Shown: positions 1 through 7,631 of the stretch, in pieces
How the letters are laid out: each line of letters starts with the position of its first letter
Numbering within the stretch: position 1 is the stretch's first letter
Source: an uncultured Alcaligenaceae bacterium
GTDB taxonomy: Bacteria; Pseudomonadota; Gammaproteobacteria; Burkholderiales; Burkholderiaceae_B
Assembly: GCA_937952975.1 (NCBI GenBank)
Contig: CALFXX010000061.1
Location: forward strand, 1-55,563
DNA: 55,563 nt
Direction: 5' to 3'
Notes under the pieces: model-generated
Databases searched by the model: none
What the model was told of the DNA's origin: nothing
What the model saw: the letters and a program-made list of their open reading frames with translations, nothing else
Position numbers and translations under genes: made by a program

Positions 1-378
1 AAATACCCAGAGGTATCAATTATTTTGTCGCACTGCTTACTCACGGGTAACGTTGACTTAGTCAAAACGCTTTTGACTCAGCACCCGAATTTATTTTGCG
101 AAATGTCTGCGCGCTCAAAGTCCCATTATCCAAATGTTGATAATGAAAGAATCAGAACACGGGTGATTTACAGCGAAGATTTTGCTAAAAGTGAATGGAT
201 CAAATTGATTGATGCGTTTCCCACACGGTTCATGGTTGGCACGGATACCTATAACCCAAACGTTAACTTCGAGCAAAATATTGCTGAGATCAGAAAAGGG
301 CTGTTGGCACGTTTGCAACCAGCGAGCATTGAACTGGTGGCTTATAAAAATGCTGTCAGGGTGATGCGGCTCGATTGA
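1..378 (+). CDS. Amidohydrolase-family protein, C-terminal part (cut by window start)
   Basis: The reading frame is open from base 1 and stops at 376-378, so the 5' part lies outside the window and 125 residues are visible. A segment resembling the late strands of a TIM-barrel amidohydrolase (PF04909 type) can be seen: a strand ending in SHCLLTGN, then a predicted helix, then FMVGTDTYNP, where the Asp of GTD sits where this family carries its conserved metal or acid/base Asp. The C-terminal helix with ELVAYKNAVRVM matches the usual end, where a catalytic domain closes with an N-A-x-R/K-x-F-like motif. Substrate cannot be told from this fragment. The next gene runs convergently from the minus strand. 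The family assignment is moderate because the N-terminal metal-binding motif is missing from view. Confidence 0.6.
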   Translation, partial: KYPEVSIILSHCLLTGNVDLVKTLLTQHPNLFCEMSARSKSHYPNVDNERIRTRVIYSEDFAKSEWIKLIDAFPTRFMVGTDTYNPNVNFEQNIAEIRKGLLARLQPASIELVAYKNAVRVMRLD

Positions 379-457
379 TTGACCACACTAGCTCGATACT
401 GTTGATTTGCACCGAAAACTGACCCACCTCCATGACTTCGTCGCTGAGTGAGTTTGG

Positions 458-1303
458 TCAAGCCTCGTCGCACACAGTGCCGTCATGCTGTGATGCAAAG
501 TACAGTACTTGTCGAGCAAGCATCGCTGGCATGATGTTCATGATGGCGTGATGGCTTGAGGGCACGTGTACGATCGTAAGATTTTTAATATGCTGGCGGA
601 TGACTTGCTCTTGCGTTTGGATGGTTACGGGCGCCTGAGCGGGGTACAAGCCAAGCGTCGGAGTGTTGATACGGCTCAGATAAGGCGTCGCATCAATGAC
701 CGATGCGATACGTGACATGCGGATCAGTACGTCAACGTTTGATTTTCCCATTTCATCGGCATACCACTTTAACAAGCCGACGTCAGTCCCCGGTCCAAAC
801 CGGGTCGCGCTGTTTGCAGCATCAGCCCAACCACGCGAACCGAGCGTGCTTAAAGCCTCCTGCCAAGTTGGGTAACCAAAGGCGAAGGCCTTTTGCGTAT
901 CAGGGTTAATGTGTGTGGGCGCAGCGACCAACGATAGCGTGCGAAGCAGATCGGAGTGCTCGGCCGCAAGTGCCATCCCAATAATACCGGCGACTGATTC
1001 GCCGCAGTAGTGCACAGGAGCGCCACCTAGACTTTGTATAAGCGCGACAAGGTCGCCTACGTAGTGTTGGGGTGTGATGTCTGTATCTAAATTGCCAGGG
1101 ATTTCAGACTGACCCAGACCACGCAGATCCGGACGTACAACCTTAAAGAAACGCGCTAAGTAAGGGACCCATGGTCTCCAAAATTCGCTTGAGCGGCCAT
1201 AGCCGTGCTGCAAAATTAAATAAGGCGCTTGACGCCATGGATCGGTAAAGTCATCGAGTTCATAGTGAATGGCGGGGTGACCAGCGCGTTTTAAAAATGG
1301 CAT
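458..1303 (-). CDS. Alpha/beta hydrolase
   Basis: A 281-residue single-domain alpha/beta hydrolase without a signal peptide, so cytoplasmic. The oxyanion-hole strand is HGYG at residues 33-36. The nucleophile elbow is GESVAG with Ser103. A C-terminal SSHHAIMN segment near residue 250 supplies the catalytic His. The size and the PDLRGLGQS loop are typical of 3-oxoadipate enol-lactonase or C-C hydrolase-like members, but the substrate is not determined. It is the last gene of a minus-strand group (oxidoreductase, Bug, Bug, hydrolase) and starts 54 bases after the upstream Bug gene ends. A role in hydrolysing an ester or lactone taken up by that group is inference. Starts at the only well-placed ATG. 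Confidence 0.9.
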   Translation of the reverse strand: MPFLKRAGHPAIHYELDDFTDPWRQAPYLILQHGYGRSSEFWRPWVPYLARFFKVVRPDLRGLGQSEIPGNLDTDITPQHYVGDLVALIQSLGGAPVHYCGESVAGIIGMALAAEHSDLLRTLSLVAAPTHINPDTQKAFAFGYPTWQEALSTLGSRGWADAANSATRFGPGTDVGLLKWYADEMGKSNVDVLIRMSRIASVIDATPYLSRINTPTLGLYPAQAPVTIQTQEQVIRQHIKNLTIVHVPSSHHAIMNIMPAMLARQVLYFASQHDGTVCDEA

Positions 1304-1357
1304 GACAGTCCTTGCGTGATAAATGTTGAAACTTCGTGCGGTGCGGCAAGCCGCGAC

Positions 1358-2326
1358 CTAGTCAGGCTTAATATTTGCATTGCGAATCACAGCCGACCAT
1401 TTGACTAAGTCGGCTTGCATGACTTCACTTAACTGCTCGGGCGTGCTGCCCAAGGCTTCAATCCCCATTTTTGCGAACCGAGCCCTGAGGTCGTCTTGCT
1501 TGGTGATGGCTACAATATCCGTTGATAATTTTTTTAAAATCTCGGGCGGTAAGCCAGCGGGCGCTAAAAACGCGTACCACGTACCCGCTTCGAAGCCGGG
1601 GTATCCCGATTCAGCGATCGTTGGGATGTCTGGAGCAAGCGCCGATCTTTGTGTACCCGTAACGGCAAACGCTTTGAGCTTGCCAGCTGTGACGTGTGGC
1701 AATGCTGATACCGGGTTGTTAAACATTAACTGACCTTGACCAGCCAGAAGATCATTGGTTGCAGGCGCAGCCCCCTTGTACGGTACATGCAAGAAGTCGA
1801 TCTGAGCCGCGGTACGAAATAGCTCTGCGGTGAGATGTGTGGGCGTGCCGTTTCCAGCAGAGACCAAAGCAAGCTTTCCCGGCTGCGCTTTGGCCAGGGC
1901 AACGAGCTCAGTCAGCGACTGAGCAGGTACCGACGGATGCGCAACCAACACCAGAGAGTAATACGCGACTTGTGAGATGGGCGTAAAGTCTTTAATCGGA
2001 TCGTAAGGAAGTTTGTCATACAACGCACTATTAATGACGTGGCTGCTCGCAATTAATAAAAGGGTGTATCCATCTGGAACAGCCTTCGCAGTCATGTCTG
2101 AGCCAATATTGCCTGCAGCGCCCGCACGATTTTCGACGACCACAGGTTGGCCCCATGCGGCCGAAAGCTTCTCGGCGTACAGGCGGCCCAGCACATCAGC
2201 AGGCCCCCCTGGTGGAAACGGCACAATGAGACGTACCGATTTGCTAGGAAAACTCTGAGCGCGTGATTCGGTTGCCCACAAGCTTGTGATTGCAATCAAA
2301 AGACTGAAAAGGGCTAGGCGGTACAT
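1358..2326 (-). CDS. Bug-family (TctC-like) tripartite tricarboxylate transport binding protein
   Basis: A 322-residue periplasmic binding protein of the Bug/TctC family (PF03401), which binds small carboxylates or related acids outside the inner membrane. Residues 1-23 form a Sec signal peptide ending in SRA-Q. Family hallmarks follow in order: VRLIVPFPPGGPADVLGR, ENRAGAAGNIG, a PYDPIKDFTPI segment, HVPYKGAAPATNDLLAG and PDIPTIAESG. Translation starts at ATG 2326 behind a good GGAG ribosome site. It is the second Bug gene in a row, 119 bases downstream of another, and precedes the alpha/beta hydrolase. No TctA/TctB membrane proteins are nearby, as is usual for the expanded Bug family of Bordetella-like bacteria. 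The ligand is unknown. Confidence 0.93.
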   Translation of the reverse strand: MYRLALFSLLIAITSLWATESRAQSFPSKSVRLIVPFPPGGPADVLGRLYAEKLSAAWGQPVVVENRAGAAGNIGSDMTAKAVPDGYTLLLIASSHVINSALYDKLPYDPIKDFTPISQVAYYSLVLVAHPSVPAQSLTELVALAKAQPGKLALVSAGNGTPTHLTAELFRTAAQIDFLHVPYKGAAPATNDLLAGQGQLMFNNPVSALPHVTAGKLKAFAVTGTQRSALAPDIPTIAESGYPGFEAGTWYAFLAPAGLPPEILKKLSTDIVAITKQDDLRARFAKMGIEALGSTPEQLSEVMQADLVKWSAVIRNANIKPD

Positions 2327-2445
2327 GATGAGCTCCGGGTGGTTCTATTTCTTTTTTGTATTTTTTGTAATATGGGTCATAGCATACTCGCTAAATACTA
2401 CGAGAGCAGCGATCGCTTCGAGAGGTTTAATTGGTCGCATACAAC

Positions 2446-3429
2446 CTAATTAGCTTTCAGTTTTAACTCGCGCACGATTTTTCCCCAGCGCTGATATTCG
2501 CTCTGCACGAATTTCGTGGCGACCTCAGGTGAGCCGTTGACGATTTCAGTAATGCCAGCTTCACGCAGGCGATCCTGTACCTCTTGAACCTTGAGTGCTT
2601 TATCGAATTCTGCGTGCACGCGTTGAACAATCGCGGCGGGTGTTTTGGCCGGAGCAAACACCACATACCAGGTCATCACGGTATAGCCTTTCAATCCCGA
2701 CTCATCAAACGTCGGGATGTCTGGTGCAATGGACGAACGTTTGATGCCAGTCTGGCCAAGTCCACGGACGCGGCCAGCGCGTACTTGCGGGAGCGCCTCT
2801 GGCATCGCGATTGTGGCGAATTCAATCTGACCGCCGATCACGTCTTGTAAAGCCTGCGGCCCGCCCTTATACGGTACGTGCAACATTTCGACGCCAGCCA
2901 TCATGCGCATGACTTCGCTGGCTAGATGCGATGAGCTGCCGATCGCCGAGCTTGAGAAACGCACCTCACCAGGGCGTGCTTTGGCGAGTTCGATCAGCTC
3001 ACCAATCGTACGCACTGGCAATGAGTTATTCGCAACGAGCAGCAGCGGTGCGTCGCCGACGTACGAGACGCCCACGAAATCCTCAATCCGGTAATTAACC
3101 TTTTCGAAAAGAGTAGGATTAATGGCGACACCGATCGGACTATAAAGCAACGTGTAGCCATCGGGATCCGCCTTGGCGACGTAATCAAAAGCGATATTGC
3201 CGCCGGCTCCCGGTCGGTTCTCGACAATGAAACTCTGACCGGTGTTCTCGGATAATTTCTGCGCGAGGATGCGCGCGGTGGTATCTGCGCCACCGCCCGC
3301 AGTCAGTGGGATCACCAACCGGGTCGGACGCGCCGGCGATTGCTGCGCGTGGGCGTTAGAAGCGCCGAGCGCAAGCGCGATGCAGGTGGATAGTAATGAA
3401 TTGATGACCATACGTCGAACGTCATGCAT
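2446..3429 (-). CDS. Bug-family binding protein
   Basis: A 327-residue periplasmic Bug/TctC-type binding protein. The frame is open to an ATG at 3468, but that codon has no ribosome site, whereas the ATG at 3429 (MHDVRR) is preceded by an AGGG element about 8 bases away and puts the signal peptide (ending NAHA-QQ) at a sensible distance; another ATG lies at 3411. Hallmarks: RLVIPLTAGGGADTTAR, ENRPGAGGNIAFD, HVPYKGGPQALQDVIGG and PDIPTFDESG. It sits between an upstream oxidoreductase gene (57 bases away, same strand) and a second Bug gene, so a shared transcript is likely. The ligand may be the substrate or product of that oxidoreductase; this is inference only. Confidence 0.92.
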   Translation of the reverse strand: MHDVRRMVINSLLSTCIALALGASNAHAQQSPARPTRLVIPLTAGGGADTTARILAQKLSENTGQSFIVENRPGAGGNIAFDYVAKADPDGYTLLYSPIGVAINPTLFEKVNYRIEDFVGVSYVGDAPLLLVANNSLPVRTIGELIELAKARPGEVRFSSSAIGSSSHLASEVMRMMAGVEMLHVPYKGGPQALQDVIGGQIEFATIAMPEALPQVRAGRVRGLGQTGIKRSSIAPDIPTFDESGLKGYTVMTWYVVFAPAKTPAAIVQRVHAEFDKALKVQEVQDRLREAGITEIVNGSPEVATKFVQSEYQRWGKIVRELKLKAN

Positions 3430-3485
3430 AGCAAGCACCCTACAGTCTGTGCAACTGTTACCCAGCAAAATGTGATGCCAAAAGA

Positions 3486-4460
3486 TTAGGCAAACCGGAT
3501 GGCGACTTTGCCCAGCAAGGCATTTTGTTCGACGTATTGCTTGGCAGCCGGCAATTCATCAAACGAGAATGTGCGATCAATGACCGGGACGATTCGTCCA
3601 TCAATAATGGCAGGCATAACGTCGCGCTCGAAGCCGCGTTGGGCAACTGCACGCATCGCCGTCGATAGGGGGGCATTCGAAAGCCCAAATATCTGCAAGC
3701 GTTTGCCGTGTACCGGCTCAATATCGAGCCCCGTCAACATCTGTCCGTCAACATAGCCGACAACCGCCAGACGGCCAAAGTCAGTGAGTGCTTCAAGGCA
3801 TCCTGCAAAAGCGCTACCGCCCACTAAGTTCACAGCAAGTTTGACACCGGCGCCGTCCGTAATCTTCAGCGCTTCTTCTGCAAAGTTTTCGCCACGCGTT
3901 TGGATGCCGGCGTCAAGACCCAGCGTTTTCAAGCGCGCAAGCTTTTCTGCGGATCCGGAGGTACCGATGACCTTGGCACCGCACATCTTTGCGATCTGTA
4001 TCGCTGCGACACCAACGCCAGACGATGCCCCGGCAATCAACACCCAGTCGCCCTGTTGCATACCACCGAATTGCAAGAGCGCCTCGTAGGCGGTGATGTA
4101 GGCGATCGGAATCACTGCGGCCTGTTCCCAGTTTAAGCATGCCGGAATTGGCGTGAGCAGTGTTGAGTCGACAACCACGTGTTCAGAAAAACAGCCCTTG
4201 GCACGGAACATGACTCGGTCACCGACTGCAACGCCGCGAACATTGGCACCGATTGCTTCGACCTCGCCGGCACCATCGACGCCGGCTGGACGCCCGCCCT
4301 TGGCGCTATGAAGCTTAATGGCGCCCATGATGTCGCCGCGATTAATGCTGGTTGCCCGCACCCGCACCAGCACCTGTTCAGGGCTGGGGGTAGGCACCGG
4401 AAGCTCGCGCAGTTCAAGCTCGGTTCCGTTCGTGGTCTTGTTGATCCAGTAAGATTTCAT
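3486..4460 (-). CDS. Quinone oxidoreductase-like, zinc-free medium-chain dehydrogenase/reductase
   Basis: A 324-residue cytoplasmic MDR-superfamily enzyme that probably reduces an enone or quinone with NADPH. The N-terminal GroES-like domain has the motif INRGDIMGA and the GRPAGVDGAGEV segment, without the Cys/His zinc ligands of true alcohol dehydrogenases. The Rossmann domain has the AGASSGVGVAAIQ coenzyme loop near residue 145. The frame extends to a TTG at 4478, but the ATG at 4460 (MKSYWINK) gives the standard N-terminus with a GGAG 12 bases upstream. First gene of a minus-strand group with two Bug proteins and a hydrolase. The next gene upstream diverges from it. Confidence 0.88.
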   Translation of the reverse strand: MKSYWINKTTNGTELELRELPVPTPSPEQVLVRVRATSINRGDIMGAIKLHSAKGGRPAGVDGAGEVEAIGANVRGVAVGDRVMFRAKGCFSEHVVVDSTLLTPIPACLNWEQAAVIPIAYITAYEALLQFGGMQQGDWVLIAGASSGVGVAAIQIAKMCGAKVIGTSGSAEKLARLKTLGLDAGIQTRGENFAEEALKITDGAGVKLAVNLVGGSAFAGCLEALTDFGRLAVVGYVDGQMLTGLDIEPVHGKRLQIFGLSNAPLSTAMRAVAQRGFERDVMPAIIDGRIVPVIDRTFSFDELPAAKQYVEQNALLGKVAIRFA

Positions 4461-4712
4461 GAGACGCGTGCTCTCCAAACATTCGATAAGTATCGTGATT
4501 TTAATTCCGTGCCACTAGGGCAGGGTGTTACAAGTTTTGCTAGGCCAGTTGCGACATGAGGGAAACAAGCACCCCACGAGAAAACAGCACAGACCAGAAA
4601 GATTAACACGCAGGTCTAGCGGGTTAGGGCTGAACCCCAACTCAGGAAAACGGTTGAAGTCTTTCATTTTGGGTTACGCTTCTTGGTCTAAACCACAATT
4701 CTTGGAGCAAAC

Positions 4713-5096
4713 ATGTTCAGTCACGTAATGGTAGGTGCAAACGATTTAGAAGCATCGCGCAAATTCTATGATGCGTGTTTTGGTACCTTGGGCATTGCAC
4801 CGGGTGTGATGAACCGAGACATTCGCTACTTTTACCGCACGCCCACAGGTGTGTTTGCGTTTTCACTGCCTATCGATAACAAAGCAGCCACGCCGGCTAA
4901 CGGCGGGACGATCGGCTTTTTGGCGCAATCGCCAGAGCAGGTCGATACGTTTCACGCGGCTGGCGTTGCAAATGGCGGAACCACTTGTGAAGATCCCCCT
5001 GGTTATCGCGAAGGCCCTGCAGGCAAGCTGTATCTCGCCTACATGCGCGATCCAATCGGTAACAAGATTTGCGCGATGTATCGAGTGCCAAAGTAA
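4713..5096 (+). CDS. VOC-family (glyoxalase/bleomycin resistance) protein
   Basis: A 127-residue protein of the vicinal oxygen chelate fold (one beta-alpha-beta-beta-beta pair of modules). It begins FSHVMVGANDLEASRKFYD, where His4 is the usual first metal ligand, and ends with a typical RDPIGNKICAMYR strand in which the Glu commonly found as last ligand is not obvious. Such proteins range from glyoxalases to resistance proteins and dioxygenases; the substrate cannot be read here. An SD-like TTGGAGC precedes the ATG. A GST gene follows on the same strand 80 bases later, so a joint role in glutathione-linked detoxification is plausible but unproven. Confidence 0.88.
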   Translation: MFSHVMVGANDLEASRKFYDACFGTLGIAPGVMNRDIRYFYRTPTGVFAFSLPIDNKAATPANGGTIGFLAQSPEQVDTFHAAGVANGGTTCEDPPGYREGPAGKLYLAYMRDPIGNKICAMYRVPK

Positions 5097-5176
5097 GTGT
5101 AAATGCTGCCTGGGCCGACTCAAGACGTTGCAGTCGCGTGCGGCCATCCTCGAACACATTCAAAAGGAACCCGAAC

Positions 5177-5791
5177 ATGCAACTCTACATTAGCCCAGGT
5201 TCACCCTATGCCCGCATCGTACGTGTCGTCATCATCGAAAAGGGATTATCAGAAAAAGTCGAGGTGATTTCGGCCAAGACTCGTACGACTGATAGCCCCT
5301 ACTATCAGGTTAATCCGTCTGGCAGGGTTCCACATCTAGTGTGTGACGACGGCGTTGGGCTTGAAGATTCTGGTTTGATCTGTTCATACCTTGATCACCT
5401 TGACGGTCATCCAAGTTTTGCATTGCCTACCGGTGAGGCAGGCTTCGAGGCCCGACGCCTCGAGGCACTTGTGCGCAGCACGCTTGATGGCCTGGCGGTA
5501 CTGGGGCGCGAAAAATGGCGACCCGTTAACGAGCAATCCCCCAAAATCGTTCTGCACGAAACTGATCGAGCTAGGCGATTACTGAATCTTTGGGAGCAGC
5601 AAATCAATCACCCCTTGTTTCAGGAGCCGCTCAACATGGTGCAAATCGTGTTTGGTTGTACCTTAGGTTTTGCGGATTTGATTCCTGATTTTGTATGGCG
5701 CTCAACTCATCCTAATTTGAATAGCTGGTTTGAAGCGATTTCTGCAAGACCATCCTTTCTAGAGACAAGGCCGCCGGCGCCTAAGCATTGA
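5177..5791 (+). CDS. Glutathione S-transferase family protein
   Basis: A 204-residue cytoplasmic GST-like protein. The thioredoxin-like N-terminal domain has SPGSPYARIVR (active-site loop), NPSGRVPHLV with the cis-Pro before the glutathione-contact strand, and LEDSGLICSYL containing the ES/DS-type motif that binds the gamma-glutamyl group. The all-helical C-terminal domain follows from about residue 85. The frame is open upstream to 5069, but the ATG at 5177 is behind an AAGGA ribosome site and gives the family's normal N-terminus, so the longer version is rejected. Downstream of a VOC-family gene on the same strand. Confidence 0.9.
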   Translation: MQLYISPGSPYARIVRVVIIEKGLSEKVEVISAKTRTTDSPYYQVNPSGRVPHLVCDDGVGLEDSGLICSYLDHLDGHPSFALPTGEAGFEARRLEALVRSTLDGLAVLGREKWRPVNEQSPKIVLHETDRARRLLNLWEQQINHPLFQEPLNMVQIVFGCTLGFADLIPDFVWRSTHPNLNSWFEAISARPSFLETRPPAPKH

Positions 5792-5944
5792 TTGATAGGT
5801 GGTTAGAAAAACATCGATCGTAATCACGAAAATACCTCGAAAATTTTAATAAAATCAAACAGATGCACCTGATATACTGCGTTAGCCTTAGTTGTTTCGG
5901 GCGCATCGCTTCAAGCTTTATTATTTATTAATTGAGGGCCTATT

Positions 5945-7018
5945 TTGAGTGAATGGATCGAAGGCTCGGCCGTGCTTGCGACACTGCAGCAAGTGAAGCA
6001 AGCCGGTAGACCTGTAACAGGGTTGAAACTGAGAAATGCTGATTGTTCAGGCGAACAGTTGGCGGGTGTCATTCTTGCCGAGTGCCAGATCCAAGGCGTG
6101 CGGTTTGACAGCGCAAATTTAGACGCAGCCGTTGTCACAGGCTGCACGTTAAATCAGGTTAGTTTTGATCAAGCAAGCCTGAATAAAACTAATTTCTTTA
6201 AAACGAGCTTTTTGCAGTGCAGTTTCCAGTCGGCGGTCGGTCGGCGTCTCACTTTAGCGCAGTGTGGCACTATCGGCTTGCAGGCGCAGAGTGCGCGCTT
6301 TATCGAAGCAAAATTTTTGCAGTCATCGTTCAAAGAGGCCAGTTTCAAAGCGGCTAACTTGAATACTGCAGTGTTTGTTGAGTCTTTACTTGAACAGACA
6401 GATTTTTCGAATGCGTTGGTCGAGCAAAGCTGTTTTTATAAACTTGATTTGCGCACCTGTACTTTTGAAGGTGCACAAGGCGCTCGCATCGTGCTCGGAT
6501 CGTCTCTGCTAGATGGGTTAGATTTGTCGACTGTGTTGATGCCGTTTGCACAGTGCAGTGGCACAAGTTTCATAGGCGCCAATTTGAGCGGAGCAAATTT
6601 TAGCAATGCCAATTTTGTTGATGCTCAAATGTCGGAGTGTCAACTTACAAAAACCAATTTAAGTTTGGCTGGTTTTATTCGTACCAACCTTGCCGCAGCG
6701 AATCTCGATGGGGCGCGGCTTGATAACGCCCGCTTTATAAAGTGTACGTTGATCGGTGCCTCATTGAAGGACTGCCAGGCAACAAAGTCGCTTTGGCATC
6801 TGTCAAATCTAAAAGCAGGTAATTTTGAAGCGGCAACGTTAAACGAGGCCGACATGATCGGTGCCGATCTGACCGAGGCAAATTTTAGAAAAGCCTCGCT
6901 GACCATGGCAAAGTTAGATCGAGCAATACGAGATGACGCGAAGTTTGACTCGTCGGCAGAGTCTAAGTTAAGCCCAGAAAATGAGGCTTACGCAGAATTT
7001 GTCATGCAAAATACTTAA
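5945..7018 (+). CDS. Pentapeptide-repeat protein, first gene of a T6SS-accessory-like island
   Basis: A 357-residue protein made almost wholly of pentapeptide repeats (A-(N/D)-L/F-x-x type), which fold into a right-handed quadrilateral beta-helix. Clear examples are GANLSGANFSNANF, TNLAAANLDGARLDNARF and EADMIGADLTEANF in the second half; the first half is more degenerate, with Cys and Gln in place of small residues. There is no signal peptide or membrane segment. The start is TTG at 5945 behind a GAGGG ribosome site 7 bases upstream; the first ATG would cut into the protein. It is followed after 35 bases by a DUF3540-like gene, and its repeats resemble the C-terminal half of the DUF2169 protein that closes the island. 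Its own biochemical role is unknown. Confidence 0.88.
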   Translation: MSEWIEGSAVLATLQQVKQAGRPVTGLKLRNADCSGEQLAGVILAECQIQGVRFDSANLDAAVVTGCTLNQVSFDQASLNKTNFFKTSFLQCSFQSAVGRRLTLAQCGTIGLQAQSARFIEAKFLQSSFKEASFKAANLNTAVFVESLLEQTDFSNALVEQSCFYKLDLRTCTFEGAQGARIVLGSSLLDGLDLSTVLMPFAQCSGTSFIGANLSGANFSNANFVDAQMSECQLTKTNLSLAGFIRTNLAAANLDGARLDNARFIKCTLIGASLKDCQATKSLWHLSNLKAGNFEAATLNEADMIGADLTEANFRKASLTMAKLDRAIRDDAKFDSSAESKLSPENEAYAEFVMQNT

Positions 7019-7053
7019 GCGAAACAGAACTACATTTTGACAGGAATACTCGG

Positions 7054-7626
7054 ATGGATTTCACCAATATTGAAAGTCTGGCAGCTGAAAACGTTACCGT
7101 GACATTAACGCAAGCTACGGTCACTTCGCTTGATCCTCTATGTATTAAGGGTGGTATCCGAGCTGAATGCGCGCCAAGTTGTTTGGTTCGTCCCGATTTA
7201 GGTGATGTGGTGTTGTGCACGAATCCTGGTCATGGGCCTCCGTACATTTTGGCGATACTGCAGCGTTCGCAACCAGAGCAGACCATGGTGCTTGCTTCGA
7301 GTTCAGCAGTCGAGTTGCAGTTTGCCAAAATCGGTGTGATTAGTGAAGAAATCGAAGTCGTCGCTGATCGGGCGACCGTAAACCTGCGTATGTTTTCTAG
7401 AATCGCCGAGCGCATCGATGACACAGTTGAATTTTTATCGAGCAGCGTCGGTACGCTGTTCATGCGCGCAAAGCGCAGCATACGTCGTATCGATGAACTA
7501 GACGAAACCAACGCCGGTCATCTGCGTCTAGAGAGTCCCACTTTGGTTGAAATTCACGGTGAAGTGACAGCGATCAGTGGCGAGCAGATGGTCAAAATGC
7601 AGGGCCAGCAAATTCACATGGGGTAG
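7054..7626 (+). CDS. DUF3540-like protein, T6SS-associated
   Basis: A 190-residue protein without signal peptide. The N-terminal third is a small beta-barrel-like stretch (VTVTLTQATVTSL, then CLVRPDLGDVVLC and PYILAILQR). The middle is a helix of about 55 residues (EEIEVVADRATVNLRMFSRI...). The end is a beta region closing in MVKMQGQQIHMG. This order, including the terminal G-x-x-(I/V)-x-(M/L)-G, matches the DUF3540 family, whose members sit beside DUF2169 and DUF4150/PAAR-like genes in type VI secretion loci. Here too a DUF2169 gene is in the same cluster. The stop codon overlaps the frame of the next gene. Recognition is from memory of the family pattern, so moderately confident. Confidence 0.7.
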   Translation: MDFTNIESLAAENVTVTLTQATVTSLDPLCIKGGIRAECAPSCLVRPDLGDVVLCTNPGHGPPYILAILQRSQPEQTMVLASSSAVELQFAKIGVISEEIEVVADRATVNLRMFSRIAERIDDTVEFLSSSVGTLFMRAKRSIRRIDELDETNAGHLRLESPTLVEIHGEVTAISGEQMVKMQGQQIHMG

Positions 7627-7631
7627 TGCGC

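Noticed and set aside
5069..5176. N-terminal extension of the GST gene
   Set aside because: It overlaps the VOC gene end and lacks a ribosome site; the start at 5177 fits the family.
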